DNA of 64,000 nt from Parvibacter caecicola (lineage in GTDB: Bacteria; Actinomycetota; Coriobacteriia; Coriobacteriales; Eggerthellaceae), in assembly GCF_003725335.1 (NCBI RefSeq), contig NZ_QIBY01000011.1, positions 1 to 64,000 on the forward strand. The letters run 5' to 3'. The notes below the pieces were generated by a model. It was not told the DNA's origin. It did not search any database and saw only the letters and a list, made by a program, of their open reading frames with translations. How positions within the stretch are numbered: position 1 is the first letter of the stretch; each line of letters opens with the position of its first letter. The position numbers and the translations under genes are program-made. Shown in pieces: positions 45,583 to 52,315 of the stretch.

Positions 45583-46428
45583 ATGCGTGGCTTCATGAAG
45601 CTGCCCGAACCTGCACTTCAGGCCTGCACTCGTGCGGGCCTGTCTTTTTTGACCGACGAGCCGCTGTTCGCCGCCACCGGCGTGCGCATGGGCTTCACCC
45701 GCCGCATGGGCGGGGTGAGCGAACCTCCCTATGATTCGCTGAACCTGGGGTCGCACGTGGGGGACAGCCTGCCGGCTGTGGAGGAGAACCGCCGCCGGCT
45801 TTTGGCGGCGGCCGATTTGGACGCCACGGCGCTGCTCACCCTGAACCAAGTGCACGGTAGCCGGGTGCTGACGGTTTCCAGCGCTGCCCCCGCCGTTCTT
45901 GAGGCAACGGCGCGGGCCGGGGCCGAGGGGGCCGACGGGCTTGCTGTGGGGGTGCCGGCCGTTACGGCCCTGCTCTGCTTTGCCGACTGCGTGCCGGTAG
46001 TGGTGGTTTCCCCTTCCGGCGCCTTCGCCGTGGCCCACGCCGGTTGGCGCGGGGCGCTGGCGGGCATCCCCGCCAAAGCGGTGCGGGCGGTGGCGCAGTT
46101 GGACGCGCAAGCGGCCCGGTCGGATTTTTCTCCATCTGATTACAACGGCTACATCGGCCCCCACATCATGGCAAAATGCTATGAATGCGGTGAAGACGTG
46201 ATTTCCCGGTTCGTTGACGGCTACGGCAAGGCATGCGCCCCGCTGCCCGGGCATCTCAGCCTGGAGGCCGCGGTGCGGGCCAGTTTCGCAGAGGCGGGGC
46301 TGGTGCCGCAGCGCATCGCGTCGGCGGGGGAGTGCACCGCTTGCAGCGCCGATGAGTACTTCTCATACCGTGAAAGCGGTGGGCGCACGGGCCGCCACGG
46401 GGCGTTCGCCGGTAGAAAGGAAGAATAG
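45583..46428 (+). CDS. pgeF: Purine nucleoside phosphorylase / laccase-domain protein PgeF (YfiH/YlmD)
   Basis: A 281-residue protein of the multicopper-oxidase-like YfiH family. Motifs: FTRRMGGVSEPPYDSLNLG, LNQVHGSRVL, FADCVPVVVV and AVAHAGWRGALAGI (zinc His/Cys set). Characterised relatives have purine nucleoside phosphorylase or amidase-type editing activity on peptidoglycan precursors. The start is uncertain: ATG at 45583 or 45595. It lies nine bases after ftsZ, as ylmD does in Gram-positive bacteria. Confidence 0.9.
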   Translation: MRGFMKLPEPALQACTRAGLSFLTDEPLFAATGVRMGFTRRMGGVSEPPYDSLNLGSHVGDSLPAVEENRRRLLAAADLDATALLTLNQVHGSRVLTVSSAAPAVLEATARAGAEGADGLAVGVPAVTALLCFADCVPVVVVSPSGAFAVAHAGWRGALAGIPAKAVRAVAQLDAQAARSDFSPSDYNGYIGPHIMAKCYECGEDVISRFVDGYGKACAPLPGHLSLEAAVRASFAEAGLVPQRIASAGECTACSADEYFSYRESGGRTGRHGAFAGRKEE

Positions 46429-46430
46429 AA

Positions 46431-47123
46431 ATGGGCATTGAGCAGCGCTATCGGGACATGCGCCAAGAGGTGGCCGAAACGGCGGCCGCTTGCGGCCGCG
46501 CTGCGGGCGACGTGGCCCTGATAGCGGTTTCCAAAACCGTGGGGCTGGAAGGAGTGCAGGAGGCCATCGAGGGCGGCTGCACCGTGTTCGGCGAGAACCG
46601 GCCCGACCAGATAATGGAAAAGTACGCCGCCTTCCCCGAGGTGCAATGGCACTTCATTGGCAACATCCAATCGCGGCGTATCCGCGACATCGTGCCCTGC
46701 GCCACTATGATCCACTCTCTCAACCACCTCGATCATGCCGAGAAAATCGGCCGCGTTGCCGAAGGCCTCGGCAAGGTGCAGGACGTGCTGGTGGAGGTGA
46801 ACGTTTCCGGCGAGGAGTCGAAGAGCGGCATTGCCCCGGCGGACGCCGTCGAGTTCGTGCAGCGCTGCTGCAGCATCGAGGGGCTGCGGGTGCGGGGGCT
46901 TATGACCATGGCCCCGCAGGGCAGCCGGGAAGCGGCGCGCCAAACCTTCCGGGGGCTGGCGCGGGTGGCAGATGAGGTGCGGGCGCAGCTGACGCCTCCC
47001 GAGGCTGTGGCCTTCGATCAGCTTTCCATGGGAATGAGCGAGGATTGGCCGGTGGCAATTGCCGAAGGAGCCACGATGGTGCGCATTGGTCGTGCTATTT
47101 TCAGCGATAATTTCACGGAATAG
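46431..47123 (+). CDS. Pyridoxal-phosphate homeostasis protein (YggS/YlmE, PLPBP)
   Basis: A 230-residue single-barrel PLP carrier related to alanine racemase. PLP-lysine in LIAVSKTVGLEGVQEAIEGG, GENRPDQIMEKY, WHFIGNIQSRRIRDI, and the phosphate-binding SMGMSEDWPVAIAEGATMVR. No enzyme activity is established for the family; it buffers PLP. GAAAGGAAG lies upstream. Starts two bases after pgeF. Confidence 0.94.
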   Translation: MGIEQRYRDMRQEVAETAAACGRAAGDVALIAVSKTVGLEGVQEAIEGGCTVFGENRPDQIMEKYAAFPEVQWHFIGNIQSRRIRDIVPCATMIHSLNHLDHAEKIGRVAEGLGKVQDVLVEVNVSGEESKSGIAPADAVEFVQRCCSIEGLRVRGLMTMAPQGSREAARQTFRGLARVADEVRAQLTPPEAVAFDQLSMGMSEDWPVAIAEGATMVRIGRAIFSDNFTE

Positions 47124-47192
47124 CCGCGGTATGGTACCGTGGACACAACAGGCCTCTGAATACAGGGTAAACGCAGCAAGGAGGTTGGCCTC

Positions 47193-47996
47193 ATGAGAGA
47201 CGGAAGAAGCATGTTTGGCGGCATCAAGGCCCGCTTGGGCTTCGCAGACCAACAGGGCGACTACGACGACGAGTACTACGACGACGACTACGACGATTAC
47301 GACGAGGGTTACGCCGAGTACGACGAGTACGCCACCGCCCCCGATGACGGCTACCTGTCTTCCACATCGCGTCCCACCACCCGGGTGTCTTCTACGCCGC
47401 GCCTGGTTTCCTACGAAGACGTGCGCGCCAACACCACGGTGCCCCAAAGCCTGAACCGCGATCCGCTGCCGCCGCGCCATGTTACCAGCGCGGCCGATGC
47501 CCGCGTCACCTTGCGTGGGGGTTCGGTGGGGGGCCGCACCATGGTGGATTCCACCCTGCCGCCCCAGATGACCCCCGAGGGCACTGCCGCCGAAGCCGCT
47601 GCCGCCTCGCGACGCCGTGGCTCTGAAGGCGTGAACGCCCTGTTTTCCTCTACGGTTCCCGACGGCCGCGCCTCCGGTGGCGAAAGCGCCTCCCGCGGTG
47701 CGTCTTCGCTGTTCGGCGCCCCGTCTTCCGGTCGCAAGATGGTGGTTATCACGCCTTCCAGCTATGCGGATGCCGAAGAGGTGGCCAAGGGGCTGAAGGT
47801 GGGCAACGCGGTGGTGCTGGTGCTGCGTAACACGGCGCCCGACCTGGCCAAGCGCGTGCTGGACTTCTCGTTCGGCGCCGCCGCCGCCCTGGATGCCTCG
47901 GTGGACGTGGTGGCCGAAAAGGTGTTTGCCCTCACGCGGCTGCAAGACCTCACCGATGGCGAGCGGGACAGCCTGCGCGCCCAGGGCCTTCTGTAG
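47193..47996 (+). CDS. sepF: Cell division protein SepF
   Basis: A 267-residue Z-ring membrane anchor. A short N-terminal helix (MFGGIKARLGF) is the membrane-targeting element. It is followed by a striking Asp/Tyr tract (residues about 22-53) and a long disordered Ser/Arg linker. The SepF domain covers about 185-267 (KMVVITPSSYADAEEVAKGL, then NAVVLVLRNTAPDLAKRVLD). The linker and acidic tract make it longer than the usual 150-220. AAGGAGG precedes the ATG. With no ftsA in view, SepF probably tethers FtsZ. Confidence 0.94.
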   Translation: MRDGRSMFGGIKARLGFADQQGDYDDEYYDDDYDDYDEGYAEYDEYATAPDDGYLSSTSRPTTRVSSTPRLVSYEDVRANTTVPQSLNRDPLPPRHVTSAADARVTLRGGSVGGRTMVDSTLPPQMTPEGTAAEAAAASRRRGSEGVNALFSSTVPDGRASGGESASRGASSLFGAPSSGRKMVVITPSSYADAEEVAKGLKVGNAVVLVLRNTAPDLAKRVLDFSFGAAAALDASVDVVAEKVFALTRLQDLTDGERDSLRAQGLL

Positions 47997-48024
47997 CTGA
48001 ACGGCGTTCTGGCAAGGAGAAAAG

Positions 48025-48282
48025 ATGCTCACGTACCTGCTTATCCGTTTGGTGGACCTGTACTCGATGCTCATTTTCGTGTACGTGCTGATGTCCTGGC
48101 TTCCCGTGCACAACGGGGGGCTTTTGGGGGACATTTACAAAGTGCTGGGACAGGTGTGCGACCCGTATCTTAACCTGTTCAAAAAGCTTATACCGCCCCT
48201 TGGAGGAATGGTGGACGTTACCCCCATCATCGCCTTGATTGTATTACAATTGGTTGCACGTCTGATTGTTGTCATCCTGTAG
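48025..48282 (+). CDS. YggT family membrane protein
   Basis: An 85-residue protein with two membrane helices: LIRLVDLYSMLIFVYVLMSW (8-27) and the C-terminal VTPIIALIVLQLVARLIVVI. The loop DPYLNLFKKLIPPLGGMVDV is the family signature. YggT/YlmG proteins are linked to osmotic tolerance and, in plastids, nucleoid distribution. CAAGGAG lies upstream; conserved partner of sepF. Confidence 0.92.
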   Translation: MLTYLLIRLVDLYSMLIFVYVLMSWLPVHNGGLLGDIYKVLGQVCDPYLNLFKKLIPPLGGMVDVTPIIALIVLQLVARLIVVIL

Positions 48283-48337
48283 CCCCTTCGGGCTGCTCGA
48301 TGCAAAACCGGCCAAGCTCACCGTGAAGGGAAAAAAC

Positions 48338-49138
48338 ATGAGCATTACTTCCAACGATATCCACAACCAGAGCTTCTCCATCGACCGCAAGGGTTACGAT
48401 GTCGATGAGGTGGATGTGTTCCTTGAGCATGTTGCCGACGAGATTGACCAGCTCAACGACATCATCACCCGTTTGCAGAATCAGCTCTACGATGCCCAGG
48501 AAACTTCCGCCGTTGCTCCGGTGGCCATGCAGGCGGCCGTTGTGGAAGAGGTTGATACCTCGCACTTCGACGTGCAGATTGCCGACCAGGCCTCCCGCAT
48601 CAACGACCTGGAACGCCAGCTGAACGAGAAGCGCGCCGACGACAATGCAGTGGCCCAGGCGCTCATCATCGCCCAGCGCACCGCCGACGAGGTGATCATG
48701 AAGGCCAATGCTCAGGCCAGCGAGACCATCGCCGATGCCCGCGAAGAGGCCCAGCGCATCATCGACCGCGCCAATGTGGATCGCCAGAACGTCATCGATT
48801 CCATCCGTCGTCTGCAGGACGACCGCGAGACCGCCCGCGATGCCTACAGCGTGATGCTGAAGGACATCATCACCGACGCCTCTCGCAAGCTGGCCTCCAT
48901 CAGTGCCGACAGCCGCGCGGTGGAGCCCGCCGACTTCGTGCCCGCCGCTGCCCCGGGCGTTACCAACGAGTTCGAAATCGATGAGTACGTGAACCCGGCC
49001 CCCCGCCAGGTGAGCTACACCACCCCGCAGGCCACCGACGCCGTTGTGGCGGCTGAGGCGGCTGTGGCCTCTCCTTACGAGAAGGACCTTTCCGGTTTCG
49101 GCGATGCCGACGCCTTCGAATTCGAGGACGTGGACTAA
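48338..49138 (+). CDS. divIVA: DivIVA-domain cell pole/septum protein
   Basis: A 266-residue coiled-coil protein. The N-terminal lipid-binding domain is ITSNDIHNQSFSIDRKGYDV, with DEVDVFLEHVADEIDQLN. Long coiled coil at about 75-200 (DERQLNEKRADD-type heptads, then DAREEAQRIIDRANVDRQN). The C-terminus is acidic and disordered. In actinobacteria DivIVA (Wag31) marks poles and guides wall growth. Aligned downstream of yggT and followed by a strong terminator, so it closes the division cluster. Confidence 0.93.
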   Translation: MSITSNDIHNQSFSIDRKGYDVDEVDVFLEHVADEIDQLNDIITRLQNQLYDAQETSAVAPVAMQAAVVEEVDTSHFDVQIADQASRINDLERQLNEKRADDNAVAQALIIAQRTADEVIMKANAQASETIADAREEAQRIIDRANVDRQNVIDSIRRLQDDRETARDAYSVMLKDIITDASRKLASISADSRAVEPADFVPAAAPGVTNEFEIDEYVNPAPRQVSYTTPQATDAVVAAEAAVASPYEKDLSGFGDADAFEFEDVD

Positions 49139-49164
49139 CCCTGCACAGATCGGCAGCCTTGACG

Positions 49165-49190
49165 GCCCCCGCCTCGGCGGGGGCTTTTTT
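49165..49190 (+). terminator. Intrinsic terminator after divIVA
   Basis: A perfect GCCCCCGCC/GGCGGGGGC stem with a two-base nominal loop (opening slightly in practice) and TTTTTT. The stretch from here to 49380 shows nothing else. Confidence 0.9.
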
Positions 49191-49380
49191 GTGTTTTCGC
49201 GTCGATGCAGGTACTCCAGTGCTTACGCTCCTTTTGCTTCTGGTGGAGCATTGAACTATCAACCCCGTTTTCGCCATGGGTGTGCTGTTCGGGCTCGTCT
49301 CAAAGCCGCAAGTCATTGGGCAACCGGGTTAGAAAGGGGGGCGTTATCCTACGATAAGGTTTTAAGTGGAAGGACGCGTT

Positions 49381-49764
49381 TTGGGCGAATTTAATAGCGG
49401 CAATCAGCAAGAATCATCTTTTGTGACAAGGTTTTGGAGGTCGTTGAAATTTCCGGGAAAGGTTCTTGCCCTGCTTGTTGTGCTTTGGATAGCTAACTGG
49501 GTTCTAATTTGCTTTTGGGTAATTCGGGGATATTCGGGCGTTGAACCAAGCAGTCCGACGGCAATCGCCTTTGGTTTCTTCGCCTTTCTTCCGATTGCAA
49601 TTGTCGTCCTTGTCGTTTCTACGGACAAATTAGCGGTGCATGGTGTTTTTGGCGGCGTGCTCATTCCTATAGTCCAAGTAGCTGGTGCTTTTGCAGATTG
49701 GAGAACCGGAAGATCTGCATCGCTCTCCTTTAGAGGAATGGATCCCCTGTGTTTGGCGTATTGA
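49381..49764 (+). CDS. Small hypothetical membrane protein
   Basis: A 127-residue protein if it starts at TTG 49381, with AAGGA upstream; GTG at 49366 is an alternative. Hydrophobic helices lie at about 24-48 (VLALLVVLWIANWVLICFWV), 60-80 (AIAFGFFAFLPIAIVVLVVS) and 86-105. No family is recognised. It is A+T-richer than the backbone and stands in a scar-like region next to tRNAs, which points to horizontal origin. It could also be non-coding; no promoter was seen. Confidence 0.5.
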   Translation: MGEFNSGNQQESSFVTRFWRSLKFPGKVLALLVVLWIANWVLICFWVIRGYSGVEPSSPTAIAFGFFAFLPIAIVVLVVSTDKLAVHGVFGGVLIPIVQVAGAFADWRTGRSASLSFRGMDPLCLAY

Positions 49765-49912
49765 TTGTTTTTCGCTGCCTTTATGACGCGGGCTAACGCT
49801 TTTCGTCTTGTTCTTAGTCGAATCGTCGATGTTGTCATGTGTCTCTATTGAGCTCAAATAGTCTTGGCATTGAAAATACAATCCGTGGTTTCAACTTCGA
49901 GTCAAGGTTTAG

Positions 49913-50097
49913 CCCAAGGGAGGCTGGGGGGAAGAGGCGTCGCTGGACTTTTTGCAGCACCATCTGCTGAATGGATGAGCGGCTTCGCCGATGGCGGGCA
50001 AGAGCACTACGGCGACCGCTTCTACGGTGCCATCGCCTCCATGGCCGCTGCTTACCTGCAAAGGGACAAGGCGGTGCTAGAGGAGCTGTTAAACTGA
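49913..50097 (+). pseudogene. C-terminal remnant of a TorD-family chaperone, frameshifted
   Basis: From 49913 one frame reads PKGGWGEEASLDFLQHHLLN and then hits a stop. The neighbouring frame continues WMSGFADGGQEHYGDRFYG and on to LEELLN at 50097. Joined, this reads FLQHHLLN-WMSGF, the end of a TorD/DmsD-type chaperone (family pattern FLxxHLLxW, then FYxxLA, then D near the end). Inserting one T at about 49972 would restore the frame. The N-terminal two thirds are missing. TorD chaperones mature molybdoenzymes, which are abundant in this group. Confidence 0.6.
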
Positions 50098-50253
50098 CGC
50101 TAGCCAGCCGTGCGAAAGGCGAACGGGCCGCTCCCTTGGGGGCGGCCCGATTTGGCTTGCGGCGGCTTAAAGGCGCACCGGACCGCATTTTGACAGCCTG
50201 GCCCAAGCAAAGAAAAAGGTCAGAACCGAAAGTGGTTCTGACCTTGTAGTTTC

Positions 50254-50330
50254 TGGTAGCTCCGACCGGATTCGAACCGGCGACCTCCGCCTTGAGAGGG
50301 CGGCGTCCTAAACCGCTAGACGACGGAGCC
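50254..50330 (-). tRNA. tRNA-Glu (anticodon CTC)
   Basis: On the minus strand the acceptor GGCTCCG, D-arm, anticodon loop CTCTCAA (CTC) between GCCGCC and GGCGG, T-arm CCGGTTCGAATCCGG and an encoded CCA are all present. Confidence 0.94.
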
Positions 50331-50379
50331 ACGTTTTAGCGCCAAGCTATTATACACAAACTTATCGCTGCTGCAAGAA

Positions 50380-50453
50380 TGGCTGGGGTGGAAGGAGTCG
50401 AACCCTCACATACGGCACCAGAAACCGCTGTCCTGCCATTAGACGACACCCCA
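50380..50453 (-). tRNA. tRNA-Gln (anticodon CTG)
   Basis: Minus strand: TGGGGTG pairs with CACCCCA. The loop TTCTGGT gives CTG. The T-arm begins GAGGGTTCGACTCC and CCA is encoded. The U1-A72 first pair is characteristic of tRNA-Gln. Confidence 0.93.
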
Positions 50454-50573
50454 AAAAGCATCTTCTTGCGTTTTGCAGTAGCTGCAAGCGCGACTAAATA
50501 CTTTACTGAAGGCGCCTTTGCCCGTCAAGAAATTTTTTGTCACTGTGCGAAAAATCCCTTCGGGCGCCACCTC

Positions 50574-51509
50574 TTAGTAGCGATAGAAGCCCTCGCCGGC
50601 ATTGATGCCCGTTTTGCCCTCGTCAATCTTGGCCTTCAGCAGCGCGGCGATGCGCTGGGCAGTGGAGCCCGGCTCCTGCGCGGCGGGGCTGGCGGCCACG
50701 ATGTTGTAGGCAGTGGCAAGCCCCACGATGTCTAAAATGCGGAAGGGGCCCAAGGGCGCGCCGGTGCCCAGCATCCAGGCCTTGTCGATGGTTTCCACAT
50801 CCGCCACGTCGTTGGCCAGCAGCGCCTCGGCCGCATTCAAAAACGGCACCAGCATGCTGTTCAGCAGGTATCCCGGCTGCTCCTTCTTCAGTTCCAGGGG
50901 AATCATCCCAATGGCGCGGGCGAAATCCACTACCGCTTGGTACGATTCGGCGCTGGTTTTGGCGGTGCCCATCACTTCTGCGGTGTTGTTCTTCCAAATG
51001 TTGTTGGCGAAGTGCAGCGCCAAAAAGCGATCGGGGCGCCCTGTGAACTCCATCATGGCGCTGGGCAGCAGCGTGGAGGAGTTGGTGCAGAGGATGGCCC
51101 GCTGCGGCAGCAAGTTGCGGATGGAGCCATAGAACGCCTCCTTCTCCCCAATCACTTCGGCGATGGCCTCAACAACCAAATCGGCAGCGGAAAAGGCCTC
51201 TTGCTCGCTGGTGAAAAACCGGATGCTGTCAGCCGCTGCATCCACTTTCGCGATGAGGGCGTCCAGCTGTTCTGTCGGCGTGTCGGGGGAATCCGCCAGG
51301 CCGCGGCAATAAGCGGCGGGATTCGTTTTCATCGCTTGCAGCGTTTGCTTGTATATGCCGCGCAACCGCTCCAGTTTCGGTCGCGCCCGCTCCGCAGAAG
51401 CTTCGCTGCGCAGCCATACGGACACGTTGAAGCCCTTGTAAGCGCTCTGCAGCGCAATCTGGCTGCCCAGCACGCCGCCTCCGGCCACAACAACGTTCTT
51501 GATTTCCAT
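50574..51509 (-). CDS. 3-hydroxyacyl-CoA dehydrogenase family protein
   Basis: A 311-residue NAD-dependent dehydrogenase. Rossmann motif VVVAGGGVLGSQIALQSA at 6-23 (GxGxxG read as GGGVLG), DLVVEAIAEVIGEKE near 110, the catalytic serine region LCTNSSTLLPSAM, His in LALHFANNIWKNN and the C-terminal helical domain with RILDIVGLATAYNI. Most similar in layout to 3-hydroxybutyryl-CoA dehydrogenase (Hbd). No thiolase or crotonase gene is adjacent, so the pathway is open. It stands alone between tRNAs and the repeat region. Confidence 0.88.
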   Translation of the reverse strand: MEIKNVVVAGGGVLGSQIALQSAYKGFNVSVWLRSEASAERARPKLERLRGIYKQTLQAMKTNPAAYCRGLADSPDTPTEQLDALIAKVDAAADSIRFFTSEQEAFSAADLVVEAIAEVIGEKEAFYGSIRNLLPQRAILCTNSSTLLPSAMMEFTGRPDRFLALHFANNIWKNNTAEVMGTAKTSAESYQAVVDFARAIGMIPLELKKEQPGYLLNSMLVPFLNAAEALLANDVADVETIDKAWMLGTGAPLGPFRILDIVGLATAYNIVAASPAAQEPGSTAQRIAALLKAKIDEGKTGINAGEGFYRY

Positions 51510-51674
51510 AGTTCATCCTCCAGTGACGTTTGCCGATATTCCGATGGCGATAACTGTAGAGCACGCCGGCGCTCGGAGGCTTTTTCTTTGGGGAGCCGTT
51601 GCCCGATTGCCAGTAGTTCTCGACAATGAGGGCTGAGAACCAAAGGAAGCGCTGGTGTCTCTCGGAATTAAGCC

Positions 51675-51868
51675 CCGTTTTGTCACGGCGGATGAGTTTT
51701 GTGCCAAAAAGGACCTTTCTTCCGAGCAGGTCGGTGACAAGAATGCCGGTTTTCCGAGAATCGGGGGGGGGTCGGGCCGATTCGCTCTGAATAACGCCTT
51801 CTTTTGCCAGATGCTCCTCGGAAAAACGGAGGTTTTTGACGGGAAAAGCTCGAGGCGTGACAAAACGG
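51675..51868. mobile_element. 194-bp element with perfect 13-bp inverted ends (MITE-like)
   Basis: CCGTTTTGTCACG (51675-51687) is exactly complementary to CGTGACAAAACGG (51856-51868). Nested inside, TTTTCCGAG and CTCGGAAAA are also complementary. There is no ORF of note. This is the shape of a non-autonomous miniature element, or of a large hairpin. No clear target duplication is visible and no second copy was seen in the window. Confidence 0.45.
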
Positions 51869-51927
51869 CCCTTTATTCAGGGAGGGTTCAGGGGGCCCGA
51901 GGGGTGCGTGGTGCCCGGGGCTGCTGT

Positions 51928-52165
51928 GCCGCCGTTGAATTCGCGCCGCAGGGGGAGCCGCACCGGGCTCGCTGCGAGATTTTGCGGTGCAGGGGAGGCA
52001 CTGAGGCTCGCCATGGGATTTGCAGCGCAGGGGGGCACGCCGAGGCCCGCTGTGGGATTTGCGTTGCGGGGCTTGCGCCGCGGGTGGAGCCGCTCGAGAT
52101 TCGCTGCGCGGTTTGCGCCGCAGGGCGCGCGCACCGGGGCTCGTTGCGGGGTTTGGGCTGCAGGG
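51928..52165. repeat. Degenerate 39-bp tandem repeat, six units
   Basis: Units start near 51928, 51967, 52006, 52045, 52099 and 52139. The shared core is GGATTTGCGCCGCAGGG with changes in each copy, preceded by GCTCGCTGCG. Units 2-4 are spaced exactly 39 bp, the fourth carries a 15-bp insertion, and the last is 40 bp away. A 39-bp period equals 13 codons, so it could be a decayed repeat protein. There are no unique spacers, so it is not CRISPR. Confidence 0.6.
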
Positions 52166-52315
52166 CGGCGTACGGAAAACGTGTGCAATGGGTGAGGGGG
52201 CATATTCGCATGTGGTGCGAAGTGAAAATGCTTACAATTAGGAACCGCACCGGGCGGGGCGTGTTGGCTCGGTGCGTTTGTGTGGGAACTGCATAACGAC
52301 AGACAGGAGAGCTTC

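Noticed and set aside
51928-52165. The tandem repeats as a CRISPR array
   Set aside because: The units abut one another without unique spacers and are degenerate, and no cas gene is in the window.
51655-52296. A plus-strand open frame of 213 codons over the inverted-repeat element and the 39-bp repeats
   Set aside because: The start has no ribosome site, the first part lies in the inverted-repeat element and the second in the tandem repeat, and no family is recognisable.
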